Shown: positions 34,781-43,965 of the stretch, in pieces
Layout: each line of letters starts with the position of its first letter
Numbering within the stretch: position 1 is the stretch's first letter
Position numbers and translations under genes: made by a program
The notes under the pieces: generated by a model
The model's database searches: none
Seen by the model: the letters and a program-made list of their open reading frames with translations, nothing else
Told to the model about the DNA's origin: nothing
NCBI RefSeq assembly: GCF_027938815.1
Contig: NZ_CP115913.1
Location: forward strand, 3,072,001 to 3,136,000
Direction: 5' to 3'
DNA: 64,000 nucleotides
Source: Oceanirhabdus sp. W0125-5
GTDB taxonomy: Bacteria; Bacillota; Clostridia; Clostridiales; Clostridiaceae

Positions 34781-36320
34781 TAGGGATAAAGTGAGGGATA
34801 TTATAAAAATTACAGATTGGGATTTTGCCTCAAAAAATGAAGATGATGATTTTCATACTGATGTAGTTTTTTTACAAGTTGCATGTGGTGAAATAGAAAA
34901 AGAAATTGGTGACTCACATGAAAAGGCATTAATATTCTATAATGGATATTGTGGAGAATTTTATTTTGAAAAAAATAATACAAAAAGATTATGTAATACT
35001 ATAATAAAAAAAATTTTAAATGATCAAAAATTTAGATTAGAATTTAACGATAATATTTATAAAGTATCGGACGATATGATGAATGTATTTCATAAATATG
35101 AAAGAAGTGATTTAAAGAATTTATCGAACAAAGCACTGCTAGAATTATATAAAGAGCAATTGTATGCTCAAATTGAATTATATAAAAAATGTTGGATAGC
35201 TGAAATTATTCAAGTTCCAGAGGTAGGTTTAACAGATTATCTGGTTAAATATCTAAAAGCTTTAAAGTTAAATGAACAAGATGCTGAAAAGGCTTTCTAT
35301 GATTTATGTAGATGTAACAAAGATTCTGTTTATGTAGAAGAAGAAAAACTGATAATAAAGTTAGCAGAGGAAGTATTACATGATAGTGATTTAATAGAAA
35401 AATTCAATAATCCAATTAAATATCTTAGGACTTACATTCCAAAGTGGTTATATGATGAGATTATATCAATAAGAGATAAATATGGTTATTTAGGATATCA
35501 TGGATTTGCTGATAGAGAGCCATATTCAATTGATATATATTTAGAAAGAATTAAGGAATATGTTATTAATCCTTCAAAAATTAAAATGGAGATTAAAAAA
35601 TGGAGTAGGGATAATACCAAGTACAAAGACTTAGACAATTTGAAAGAAAAAATTGATAATAAGCATTTAGAAATTTTTGAAATGTATGGAGAACTTGCTG
35701 TTTCTAAGGCATATAGAAGATTAGCTCAGTTAAAGAATTTTTATTATTTAGATGAGATGTTAGGTATCTTTTCAAGAAGGTTAAATATTCCTGAAAGTAC
35801 ATTAAGATTTTTATTACCGGAAGAGGTAATTGCGTTATTTGATTTCAAACTATCTGATCAATACTTGCTAAGTTGTAATAAAAGAAGTAAAGAAATGGCT
35901 TTTTTAATTGATAATAAAAATAAAATAATTTTAAATGATATTTCTGTGAAAGAAATAAAAGAACTTATTTTAGAAAAAGAAAAAAAAGAAGAAAAAGTTG
36001 AAAAAATATTAAAAGGAAGATCAGCATGTATGGGAGTATGTAGAGGTAGAGCTGTTGTGGTAGAGAGAAATAAAGAGGTTCAAGATTTTAATTATGGAGA
36101 TATTTTGGTATCATTAGAAGCTGATCCTGATTTGATACCTATTATGAAGAAGGCGGGAGCAATAGTTACTGATCAAGGAGGGATTACTTGTCATGCAGCT
36201 GTAATTGCAAGAGAATTTAATATTCCATGTGTTATAGGTACAATTAAAGCAACAAAAATGATAAAGAATGGTGATAATTTATTTGTTGATGCAAATAAAG
36301 GAGAAGTAACAATTGTTTAA
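34719..36320 (+). CDS. PEP-utilising-enzyme-type phosphohistidine swivel protein
   Basis: This 533-aa protein ends in the mobile phosphohistidine domain of PEP synthase and pyruvate phosphate dikinase: TDQGGITCHAAVIAREFNIP with the likely phospho-acceptor His492, after SLEADPDLIPIMKKAGAIV. The N-terminal 430 residues are helical and contain no visible ATP-grasp domain, unlike full PEP synthases or rifampicin phosphotransferase. It may pass phosphate between an unknown donor and acceptor. ATG 34719 is chosen for AGGGGGAG seven bases upstream; an in-frame ATG 34698 also exists. It overlaps the upstream gene by 62 nt and the MATE gene by 8 nt. Confidence 0.78.
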   Translation: MSGYQNWEKQIGDLKLKELYNRDKVRDIIKITDWDFASKNEDDDFHTDVVFLQVACGEIEKEIGDSHEKALIFYNGYCGEFYFEKNNTKRLCNTIIKKILNDQKFRLEFNDNIYKVSDDMMNVFHKYERSDLKNLSNKALLELYKEQLYAQIELYKKCWIAEIIQVPEVGLTDYLVKYLKALKLNEQDAEKAFYDLCRCNKDSVYVEEEKLIIKLAEEVLHDSDLIEKFNNPIKYLRTYIPKWLYDEIISIRDKYGYLGYHGFADREPYSIDIYLERIKEYVINPSKIKMEIKKWSRDNTKYKDLDNLKEKIDNKHLEIFEMYGELAVSKAYRRLAQLKNFYYLDEMLGIFSRRLNIPESTLRFLLPEEVIALFDFKLSDQYLLSCNKRSKEMAFLIDNKNKIILNDISVKEIKELILEKEKKEEKVEKILKGRSACMGVCRGRAVVVERNKEVQDFNYGDILVSLEADPDLIPIMKKAGAIVTDQGGITCHAAVIAREFNIPCVIGTIKATKMIKNGDNLFVDANKGEVTIV

Positions 36321-37668
36321 TACAAATGATGAGTTTACTAAAAAACTTATTTCAATTGCTATACCAGTTGCGCTACAAAGTCTAATCTCAACATCTTTAA
36401 ATTTAATTGATAGCATAATGATCGGGGTAATGAAAGAAAGCTCATTAGCAGCAGTAGGCATTGCCAATAAATATTATTACTTTTTTATATTGATTGTTTA
36501 TGGTATTTGTAGTGGAACTGCAATTTTTACATCCCAATTTTGGGGGAAAAGAGATATAAAAAATATCAAAAAGGTTATGGCAATTAATGTGATATCAGTT
36601 TTAATTATAAGTATAATATTTACATTGGGAGCACAGTTATTTTCAAAAGAAATAATCAAGATATTCTTAAAAGAGAGTATTGTAATAAACCTTGGAAGTG
36701 ATTACTTAAAGATTGTTTCTTTTAGTTATATAATAACCAGTATTTCTATGGCCTTTGCAACATCCTTCAGAAGTATTGGTAAAGCAAAAGTCATGATGTA
36801 CTATAGTGTTATAGCTCTAATATGTAATACAATATTAAATTATATATTCATTTTTGGCAAACTTGGAATATCACCAAAAGGAGTTCAAGGAGCAGCATAT
36901 GCGACGGTAATAGCAAGAATAATTGAATTGTCCTTAATATTAAGTTTCACTTACATTAAAAATACACCTCTTAAACTAGGGAGTAAGGATTTATTGAGTA
37001 TTAGAGTTTCTTTAGTTAAGAGCGTTTATAAAAGAGCTCTTCCAGTTGTAATTAATGAAGGGCTTTGGTCTCTAGGAACTATCATATATTGTATTGCTTA
37101 CGGTGAAATTGGTGCAGGTGCAATTGCTTTGATTCAAATAAGTGATGTTCTTCAGAATTTTTTTATGATTATTGGAAAGGGAATATCTACTTCTGCATCA
37201 GTTATGATTGGGAATTTAGTTGGTAAAGGTGATTACAAAAAAGTAATTGATTACACAAAAAAAATTTTAAAGCTAGGAACTTTAAGTGGATTTTTAATGG
37301 GGTTTATATTAATAATAATGGCACCATTCTTTATTAATTATTATAATATTAGTGATGTGCTTAAAATTGAAGGAATAAAAACATTGCGGGTTATTGGTAT
37401 TTTCTTAGGGATAAAAATATTAAATGTTATAACTATATCGGGAATCTTTAGAGGTGCTGGAGAAACAGTATTTTCAAGCATTTTAGATGTTATGACAGTT
37501 TGGTTTATTGGAATACCAATGGCGTTTTTAAGTGTTATTGTCTTTGATTTTCCTCTTCATATTGTTGTGGGTATTGTGGCATTAGAAGAAGTAGTCAAGA
37601 GTATTGTAGCATTCAAAAGAATTTATTCTAATAAGTGGATTAAAAATATTGTTGATGAATTTAGCTAA
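36313..37668 (+). CDS. MATE family transporter, third gene of the cassette
   Basis: This 451-aa protein has about 12 hydrophobic segments and MATE signatures: SIMIGVMKESSLAAVGIANKYYY, GICSGTAIFTSQFWGKRDI and KGISTSASVMIGNLVGKGD. The start appears to be TTG 36313, behind AAAGGAGAAG and overlapping the swivel gene by 8 nt. The overlap suggests that it exports the product or substrate of the two upstream proteins. A strong terminator follows. Confidence 0.87.
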   Translation: MFNTNDEFTKKLISIAIPVALQSLISTSLNLIDSIMIGVMKESSLAAVGIANKYYYFFILIVYGICSGTAIFTSQFWGKRDIKNIKKVMAINVISVLIISIIFTLGAQLFSKEIIKIFLKESIVINLGSDYLKIVSFSYIITSISMAFATSFRSIGKAKVMMYYSVIALICNTILNYIFIFGKLGISPKGVQGAAYATVIARIIELSLILSFTYIKNTPLKLGSKDLLSIRVSLVKSVYKRALPVVINEGLWSLGTIIYCIAYGEIGAGAIALIQISDVLQNFFMIIGKGISTSASVMIGNLVGKGDYKKVIDYTKKILKLGTLSGFLMGFILIIMAPFFINYYNISDVLKIEGIKTLRVIGIFLGIKILNVITISGIFRGAGETVFSSILDVMTVWFIGIPMAFLSVIVFDFPLHIVVGIVALEEVVKSIVAFKRIYSNKWIKNIVDEFS

Positions 37669-37671
37669 AAG

Positions 37672-37704
37672 AAGTGATAGATGATATCTATCACTTTTTT
37701 TGAA
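37672..37704. terminator. Bidirectional terminator
   Basis: AAGTGATAGAT (37672-37682) and ATCTATCACTT (37686-37696) form a perfect 11-bp stem with a GAT loop and a T run on +. It separates the MATE gene from the convergent tetR operon. Confidence 0.85.
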
Positions 37705-37718
37705 GTATCTTTTTAAGG

Positions 37719-38408
37719 CTACCTAATAAATAGAGCGTTTTTAACAAAGTTAAGAATACCCTCAATAACTTTTTCAGTATCATCTAATGTTTCTCTTCCA
37801 AGAAAAACCTTCATTCTCTCTTTGTAATAATCAGAAGTGAAAGAAAATTGAAACATAATAATGAGATTATCAAGACAGAAGGAAAGTACTTTCTCATCAA
37901 TATCTGTAGATATTATTCCATCTACTCGTGCTTTTTTTATTGCTTTACAATATAAGTTAGCGGTAATTGATTCAAGTTTAAAGGAAAGTTTATCTGCAAA
38001 AGATGAAAGACTTTGAGTTGTAATATTAAGATATATTTGATTTATCTCAGGATATTCTATTGCATAATCTTTTGCTATTCTAAGAAGTTTTTCAAAAGTA
38101 TGAAAAAAATCACCTTCATTAATATCAATTTCTTCTAGCGCTTTTTCTAAAATATAAAAGCACTCATCCACCACAGTTAAAAATAATGATTCTTTCGAAT
38201 CAAAATAGCTATACATAGACCCTATACTTATACCTGCTTGTTTAGCAATAATATTAATATTGGTAGCATTATATCCTTTAGAGGCAAATTCTGAGATTGC
38301 TACATTGAGAATTTTATCTCTTCTATGTTTTGAAATTTTCTCAAAAGTACTTTTATAGAATTTTTCTTTTGATTTCTTTTCATTACGAATATCAATTGTA
38401 ATATCCAT
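37719..38408 (-). CDS. TetR/AcrR family transcriptional regulator
   Basis: This 229-aa regulator has an N-terminal helix-turn-helix (RRDKILNVAISEFASKGYNAT, INIIAKQAGISIGSMYSYFDSKESLF) and a helical ligand domain. An unusually long N-terminal extension of about 28 residues precedes the DNA-binding domain. AAGGAGGATACC precedes ATG 38408. It is the last gene of the operon that begins at 45999 and probably represses that operon through the palindrome at 46037-46060. Its ligand is likely a substrate or product of the pathway. Confidence 0.87.
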   Translation of the reverse strand: MDITIDIRNEKKSKEKFYKSTFEKISKHRRDKILNVAISEFASKGYNATNINIIAKQAGISIGSMYSYFDSKESLFLTVVDECFYILEKALEEIDINEGDFFHTFEKLLRIAKDYAIEYPEINQIYLNITTQSLSSFADKLSFKLESITANLYCKAIKKARVDGIISTDIDEKVLSFCLDNLIIMFQFSFTSDYYKERMKVFLGRETLDDTEKVIEGILNFVKNALFIR

Positions 38409-38455
38409 GGTATCCTCCTTAGGTATTTATAAATAAACTATGAAACAACTAGTCT

Positions 38456-40723
38456 TTAGATTGAATTGCCTAAAGCATAGGCTGCTTTAATAGCTTCAAG
38501 TACTCTTCCTGTTGAGAAAGAATCACCAATATTGTATATTTCAGAAGCAATTCTATTTTGTGTACATTTATAGTATAAATCATCTTTTGACTGGGAACCA
38601 GTGCATATAATTACTTTATCAGTATTAATTGTAATTAACTTGTTATTTTCTTTTATTTTTCTTTTAAAAGGGTTCACAATGTTATCTGGGAGAATTGGAG
38701 TCCACGTTATATATGGATCAGGTACAGTATTAGAAATATTTTGAGATATTTCTATTGAATCTATATTTATTTTTTTAACAGTTGAGCAATTTATTAGATT
38801 TACTCCATTTTTATGAAGATTATAAATCATATAGTGTCTATTTGATGTGCATGTTTTTTTCATAAAATAAGGTGTTATTTCTACTATTGTAACTTTTTTA
38901 TTCATTTCAGAGCTCAACATATGAGCTATTTCACAGCCAACATCTGACCCTCCAATTATAACAATTTCTCTATCATTATTAACCAAAGATTTATTATTTA
39001 GAAATTGGTTTCCGCTAATAACATTAGGTAGTGTAATACCTTCTATATGAGGTTTCAATGGTTCGCTGCCCGTACATAGGATTAGTGCATCAAAATTTTC
39101 TTTTTTAAGTGTATCTTCTGTAACTGTTGTATTAAAGAGAGTTTTTAGTTTATATGACTTTTCAGTTCTCTTTAATTCACTATTAAGGTAATTTATATAA
39201 TTGATTAAATCAAACTTGATTTTTGGTGTTGAACCAGAAATTAACATACCTCCAGCTTTGTTATTTTTATCGTATATAGTAACGTAATGTCCACGTTTAG
39301 CAGCAGTGCAAGCGAAAATTACTCCTGCAGGACCTGCACCAATTACTCCAATTTTTTTAGAGATAAGGGCAGGGGATAGGTCATTATTATATTTATGTTC
39401 AAAAGCTGTACGTGGGTTTACGGCACAGTGAGGATGACCTCCAATAGCCAGTTGACCTAAGCATCCTTCATGATCTCCAATACAAGGAATTATTTCATCT
39501 ACTCTGCCTGAATACACCTTTTTTGCCCAAAATGGGTCAGCAAGGAGTGGTCTAGCAAGCATAATCATATCGCATTTATTTTCTCTAAGGGTTCTTTCTG
39601 CCAGATCAGGATATCCTAATTTTCCAACTGCTATAATAGGAACAGGTAAGCCTACATTAGATTTTATATCTTTATCTTTCAAGTATCTTTTTACCATATG
39701 AGCAAGCTCTATATACAATCCTGGAGGCATTCCATTGGGCGGATGAGGCAACCACCAATTCTCATAACCTCCTAAGTCTACATCAAAAGAATCAACACCA
39801 GCTTCAACTAGATTTTTCATATACTCTAATGTCATATCTGCAGTTCGACCATTGTTAAATTTTTTTAATATTTTGTTTGTTTTCATTCTTTCACCGTATG
39901 TTTCATTTAATACTAAAGAAAGATCTATTCTATAATGGATTGGATAGAATTTGCCACATCTTTTTCTAATTTCCTTTACCATATCAAGTCCGAAGTTCTG
40001 CCAATTAGCATAGGAACCAAGTCTTCTTCTGTTATAAGCAGGGTCAGTCATTTGTTCAATAAGATATCCTGAATGACCATGAAGATACACACCATCTATA
40101 CCTAATTCTTTTGAGTCAGCAGCTATTTGACCAGTATGCTTTATTATTCTCTTACAGTGCATATCTGTAATAGCTCTGCATGGAATTTCAGGAATATACC
40201 AATTAGGATTACAAGATGCAGAGATAGGAAGTTTCTTTTTCTTAGTTAAACATTCAGGATTTCCAACTCGTCCCATACCAGGAGCAAGCTGAATAAAAAA
40301 TCTTGAACCATAGGCATGACAACCTTCTATAAGCTCTCGCCATCCAGCATAGGAAGATCTATGACTATCAAGCCTTGGAAAGATTCCTGTGCTATTTAAA
40401 TCCTCATATGAAGGATCATCTTTCCAATGGACAGGTGTCATGCCACTTGTTATAAGTCCAACTCCTCCCTTAGCACGTTCTATGAAATAATGAATCATCT
40501 TTTCGCTCGGTTTCCCAGTTTCATCAGCCATACTAACATTTCCCATTGGTCCCATAACAATTCGATTTTTAATTTTAAGTTTATTTATTTGTATTGGTTC
40601 AAATAGCTTTTTATATGGAAATAGATTCGAAGTCATTTTCCCATCTTCTAGTCTTTTAGGATCATTAAACCAAGAATCAAAATTCATCATTAGTTCTTCA
40701 ATTTGCTTTTGATATATATCCAT
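38456..40723 (-). CDS. Old Yellow Enzyme-type flavin/Fe-S enoate reductase
   Basis: This 755-aa protein has the layout of 2,4-dienoyl-CoA reductase, BaiCD/BaiH and 2-enoate reductases: an N-terminal FMN TIM barrel (LFEPIQINKLKIKNRIVMGPM, GVYLHGHSGYLIEQ), an Fe-S linker, then FAD/NAD(P) domains (GVIGAGPAGVIF; VIIGGSDVGCEI). These enzymes reduce activated C=C bonds. The linker reads Cys414-x2-Asp417-x3-Cys421-x11-Cys433: the spacing matches the four-Cys cluster site, but the second Cys is Asp. An N-terminal extension of about 35 residues precedes the barrel. TGGAGGA precedes ATG 40723. It is the seventh gene of the operon. Confidence 0.9.
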   Translation of the reverse strand: MDIYQKQIEELMMNFDSWFNDPKRLEDGKMTSNLFPYKKLFEPIQINKLKIKNRIVMGPMGNVSMADETGKPSEKMIHYFIERAKGGVGLITSGMTPVHWKDDPSYEDLNSTGIFPRLDSHRSSYAGWRELIEGCHAYGSRFFIQLAPGMGRVGNPECLTKKKKLPISASCNPNWYIPEIPCRAITDMHCKRIIKHTGQIAADSKELGIDGVYLHGHSGYLIEQMTDPAYNRRRLGSYANWQNFGLDMVKEIRKRCGKFYPIHYRIDLSLVLNETYGERMKTNKILKKFNNGRTADMTLEYMKNLVEAGVDSFDVDLGGYENWWLPHPPNGMPPGLYIELAHMVKRYLKDKDIKSNVGLPVPIIAVGKLGYPDLAERTLRENKCDMIMLARPLLADPFWAKKVYSGRVDEIIPCIGDHEGCLGQLAIGGHPHCAVNPRTAFEHKYNNDLSPALISKKIGVIGAGPAGVIFACTAAKRGHYVTIYDKNNKAGGMLISGSTPKIKFDLINYINYLNSELKRTEKSYKLKTLFNTTVTEDTLKKENFDALILCTGSEPLKPHIEGITLPNVISGNQFLNNKSLVNNDREIVIIGGSDVGCEIAHMLSSEMNKKVTIVEITPYFMKKTCTSNRHYMIYNLHKNGVNLINCSTVKKINIDSIEISQNISNTVPDPYITWTPILPDNIVNPFKRKIKENNKLITINTDKVIICTGSQSKDDLYYKCTQNRIASEIYNIGDSFSTGRVLEAIKAAYALGNSI

Positions 40724-40727
40724 TAAA

Positions 40728-41246
40728 TTATTCCTCCATATAATACTTTTTGAATTTACCCTTTGCCATTATATTCCCAAGTAATCCTCCTAGAATACGA
40801 ATTATTGGATAATTTATTTTAAGATCAATAAGTTCTATGAGATTACCATCTGGATCTTTTAAGAATATCCAATCAGTTCCTTCAGTTTTCTGGGGTTCCA
40901 TAAAAAAGAATACTCCTTTAGATTTAAGATTCTTATACCACTTAGGTATATTCTTCACATCCAATGTAAAGTGGGTATATCCAGGTTTATTCCATTCCAC
41001 ATGACTTGAAGGGGAGGGGTTATTAAATTCAAATATTTCAAGGACACCACCTTTAGGAACTCTTAAAAAACCAAATCTTATACTGGTATTGTGAAGTTTA
41101 TAAAGAGGGTAAAGTTCTTCAACCTCTTTTGTGCTAAGTGTTTGTTCTGATATAAGTTTAAAGCCAAACATTGTTGAATACCACTTTACAGCTTTTTCAA
41201 AATTAGATACTGTAAGTCCAACATGACTTATAGAGCGTATCTTCAT
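40728..41246 (-). CDS. VOC (glyoxalase/dioxygenase fold) metalloprotein
   Basis: This 172-aa protein has two beta-alpha-beta-beta-beta modules of the vicinal oxygen chelate superfamily, with a full set of candidate ligands: His in ISHVGLTV, Glu in VLEIFEF, His in YTHFTLD and Glu in NLIELIDL. Members include glyoxalase I, epimerases and ring dioxygenases. In an anaerobe an isomerase, lyase or epimerase is more likely than a dioxygenase. ATG 41246 is chosen for GGAGGGTTT upstream; an in-frame TTG 41261 overlaps that site. It lies between the reductase (4 nt) and the first SCP2-like gene. Confidence 0.85.
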   Translation of the reverse strand: MKIRSISHVGLTVSNFEKAVKWYSTMFGFKLISEQTLSTKEVEELYPLYKLHNTSIRFGFLRVPKGGVLEIFEFNNPSPSSHVEWNKPGYTHFTLDVKNIPKWYKNLKSKGVFFFMEPQKTEGTDWIFLKDPDGNLIELIDLKINYPIIRILGGLLGNIMAKGKFKKYYMEE

Positions 41247-41263
41247 ATTTAAACCCTCCAAAA

Positions 41264-42049
41264 TTATTTTGCATAAGAACCTACTAAGGTCATAAATTCA
41301 CCTAATTGAGCCCCAAATTCAGGAGCACCTTGCATAATCAATTTCTCGCTTATTGTAGATTCAATAAGATTATCTGTTTCAAGGAGTATACCTAGGGCGC
41401 TGTCTACAGAGTCAAAATACATAGTAAAGAAAGGTTTAGAGCGTTTATACATTCCTCTAGCAGCTTTGCTTTTCCCAGCTTTAATTCTAATGTAGGCTGA
41501 TAATTCTGGTCTATCTTGTACAGTCCATGCGTAAACTCTATCAGGGCTTCTTTTTACCCACTTTGAAACATCAGGATGGCCAGCTTTATTTAATTGACTT
41601 ATTCCAGAGGAAAGTAGGTAAAAATATAATTGAACAAGTAGTTCTTTTTCATTAGTTTTTTTGGGTGGGGAAGTTGCACCAAGGAAATTTGACATAGTAA
41701 TTAGTGATGAGAAAGTACTGATTAATAGTCCTAAATTTTTAAATCCTTTGATTTTAGGCAATTTTTTGCTTTTTCCTCTAAAAAAATTATTGAGCGCTGG
41801 TATGCTTTTAAATTCAAGTTCAATATCAGGAGAGGATGTTGTACCTTTTATAACAGTCCATGAGCCATTCTCAATTTTATAATGAGTTCCTACTTTACAT
41901 TCAGAATCTTTAGCACTTATCTGTATTAATGCAGTTTTATTCTTAAACTTTTTCTTTAAACTATCTTTGTTTTCTACGATGACCTTTAATAAAGGTAGTA
42001 CAGCATTTAAGAAAATCCTATTTGCATAAAGCTCTTCCATAGCTATCAT
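41264..42049 (-). CDS. SCP2-like lipid/sterol-carrier protein, paralogue A
   Basis: This 261-aa protein appears to hold two sterol-carrier-protein-2-like halves. The first (about 30-115) has VGTHYKIENGSWTVIKGTTSS and DIELEFKSIPALNNFFRGKS; the second (about 165-258) has FFTMYFDSVDSALGILLETD and KLIMQGAPEFGAQLGEFM. SCP2 folds bind hydrophobic ligands such as acyl chains or sterols. No signal peptide or membrane helix is present. GAGGTGTAATT precedes ATG 42049 (ATG 42040 also possible). The 252-aa protein at 45241-45999 has the same layout. Confidence 0.75.
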   Translation of the reverse strand: MIAMEELYANRIFLNAVLPLLKVIVENKDSLKKKFKNKTALIQISAKDSECKVGTHYKIENGSWTVIKGTTSSPDIELEFKSIPALNNFFRGKSKKLPKIKGFKNLGLLISTFSSLITMSNFLGATSPPKKTNEKELLVQLYFYLLSSGISQLNKAGHPDVSKWVKRSPDRVYAWTVQDRPELSAYIRIKAGKSKAARGMYKRSKPFFTMYFDSVDSALGILLETDNLIESTISEKLIMQGAPEFGAQLGEFMTLVGSYAK

Positions 42050-42051
42050 AA

Positions 42052-43059
42052 TTACACCTCATCTTCCCAATCATCATCTTCTTCAAAATCTTTCCCCATT
42101 AACTCTCTGACATTCTCTAATATTCCATTTGTATCTATTTTATAATGAGACATTAAATCTTCATGCAAACCAATTATTGAAAATTCATCAGGAATTCCTA
42201 AACGTTTAAAAGCACATGCTTTTCCACCTTCAGCAATAACTTCAGCCACAGCACTTCCAAGGCCACCTAATACATTATGATCTTCAACTGTGATAATTCT
42301 TCTGGTATCATGTACGGCTTTCATTATTGCATCTGCATCAATAGGTTTAATTGTATGCATATTTATAACTCTGACTTTTATTCCATCCATAGTATCAAGT
42401 ATTTTAGCTGCTTCAACTGCTTGATAAACACAGGAACCACAAGCAATTATTGTTATATCAGTTCCATCAACCATTTGGACTGATTTACCTATTTCAAAGC
42501 CATAATTCATCTTATTATAGAGCTTTTGATCAAAACCACGATTAATTCGAATATATATAGGACCATTAGTTTCATATGCAGCTTGAACAGCATTAGCAGT
42601 TTCTATTCCATCTGCAGGAACAATAACTTTGCAGTTTGCCATAGCTCTCATGATTGAAAGATCTTCAGTACAATGGTGAGTAGAACCTGCTTGACCAAAA
42701 GAGAGACCGGCATGAGTTGCAATCATTTTAACATTTAGATTTTGATAGCAAATATCTGTGTGAACCTGATCAAGTGCTCTCATGGAAGTGAAAATGGCAA
42801 AGGTTGAGACAAAAGGGACAAGACCTGCACTAGCCATGCCGGCAGCAACTCCGAACATATTTTGCTCTGCAATTCCCAGATTAAAGAAACGTTCAGGAAA
42901 TTGTTTTTCGAAAACACCAATCTTAGTTGATTTTGCTAAATCTGCGGATAAACCAACTACTTCAGGATGTTGTTCACCAAGGTCACATAAGACTTTACCA
43001 TATATTTCAGCAGTTGATAAGTTAGCTGCATCAAGCATTGTATAAGTTAAACCAGGCAT
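42052..43059 (-). CDS. Transketolase C-terminal subunit (split transketolase)
   Basis: This 335-aa protein corresponds to the pyrimidine-binding and C-terminal domains of transketolase: DLAKSTKIGVFEKQFPERFFNLGIAEQNM includes the catalytic Glu, followed by PFVSTFAIF and HAGLSFGQAGSTHHCTEDLS. It needs the N-terminal subunit encoded just upstream. The start codon overlaps the stop of that gene by 1 nt (TAATG), a sign of stoichiometric production. Split transketolases serve in sugar pathways, but related pairs have been recruited elsewhere, for instance DesAB steroid-17,20-desmolase of Clostridium scindens. Confidence 0.93.
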   Translation of the reverse strand: MPGLTYTMLDAANLSTAEIYGKVLCDLGEQHPEVVGLSADLAKSTKIGVFEKQFPERFFNLGIAEQNMFGVAAGMASAGLVPFVSTFAIFTSMRALDQVHTDICYQNLNVKMIATHAGLSFGQAGSTHHCTEDLSIMRAMANCKVIVPADGIETANAVQAAYETNGPIYIRINRGFDQKLYNKMNYGFEIGKSVQMVDGTDITIIACGSCVYQAVEAAKILDTMDGIKVRVINMHTIKPIDADAIMKAVHDTRRIITVEDHNVLGGLGSAVAEVIAEGGKACAFKRLGIPDEFSIIGLHEDLMSHYKIDTNGILENVRELMGKDFEEDDDWEDEV

Positions 43060-43916
43060 TATTTGACCTCCTTTATTCTCTCTTGATAATATTTTTCAAG
43101 GCTTTGTTTGGCTTGTTTATACTTTTCAGAATCAAAGGAACCATAGTGCCAGCGATAGTCATCTTCCATAAAGTCGATTCCACAGCCTTTTGTTGTATTT
43201 GCTAGAATTAATACAGGAGCAGACTCTTCTTGAAGAGCAAAGTCGATTGCGTTGGACAATTCATTAAAACTATGACCATTTACTTCTTTAACAATGAAAC
43301 CAAATGATTTCCACTTATCTGCAAAAGGTTCCAGTTTCATAACATTTTCTGTAGGTCCATCAATCATGCATCTATTTCTATCAACAATTGTAATAAGGTT
43401 AGTGACATTATAATGAGAGGCAGACATTGCAGCTTCCCACACAGAACCTTCATCACATTCTCCATCTCCTAGAAGGCAGTAAGTTATATAATGCTTTTTA
43501 TGAAGTCTTGCAGCTAGAGCATTTCCTATTGCTATAGGCAGTCCATGACCAAGAGAGCCACTTGATGCATCAACTCCAGGTACTTTTAGGGAATCTAAGT
43601 GCATCCCTAATTTTGATCCTGTGTGATTATACTCTTTTAATAACTCCTTATCAAAATATCCTTTATCAGCTAGAACAGGGGCAAAGCCAACTCCTACATG
43701 ACCTTTACTTAATATAAATCTATCTCTATCCTCCCAAAGGGGATTATTAGGGTCGATATTCATATATTTATGATAGAGAATCGTAAAAATATCTATAGAG
43801 CTAAGTGAACCACCTATATGACCACTTCCAGCCCAAACTACAGTGTCGACACAAAGTTTTCTTAATTCATGAGCTTTTCTTTCAAGTTTTAGTAATTCTT
43901 GATTTGATAATGGCAT
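43059..43916 (-). CDS. Transketolase N-terminal subunit (split transketolase)
   Basis: This 285-aa protein holds the thiamine diphosphate-binding part of transketolase: SGHIGGSLSSIDIFTILY, SKGHVGVGFAPVLADKGYF, SSGSLGHGLPIAIGNAL and the GDG motif (Gly150-Asp-Gly152) in LLGDGECDEGSVWEAA, with the metal-binding Asn about 30 residues on. Together with the C-terminal subunit it should transfer or cleave a two-carbon ketol unit. AAGGAAGAATA precedes ATG 43916. The donor and acceptor are unknown; operon context points away from the pentose phosphate route, since no sugar genes are nearby. Confidence 0.93.
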   Translation of the reverse strand: MPLSNQELLKLERKAHELRKLCVDTVVWAGSGHIGGSLSSIDIFTILYHKYMNIDPNNPLWEDRDRFILSKGHVGVGFAPVLADKGYFDKELLKEYNHTGSKLGMHLDSLKVPGVDASSGSLGHGLPIAIGNALAARLHKKHYITYCLLGDGECDEGSVWEAAMSASHYNVTNLITIVDRNRCMIDGPTENVMKLEPFADKWKSFGFIVKEVNGHSFNELSNAIDFALQEESAPVLILANTTKGCGIDFMEDDYRWHYGSFDSEKYKQAKQSLEKYYQERIKEVK

Positions 43917-43965
43917 ATTATTCTTCCTTTCTAAATAATATTTTTACTTACACCACTAACTATAA

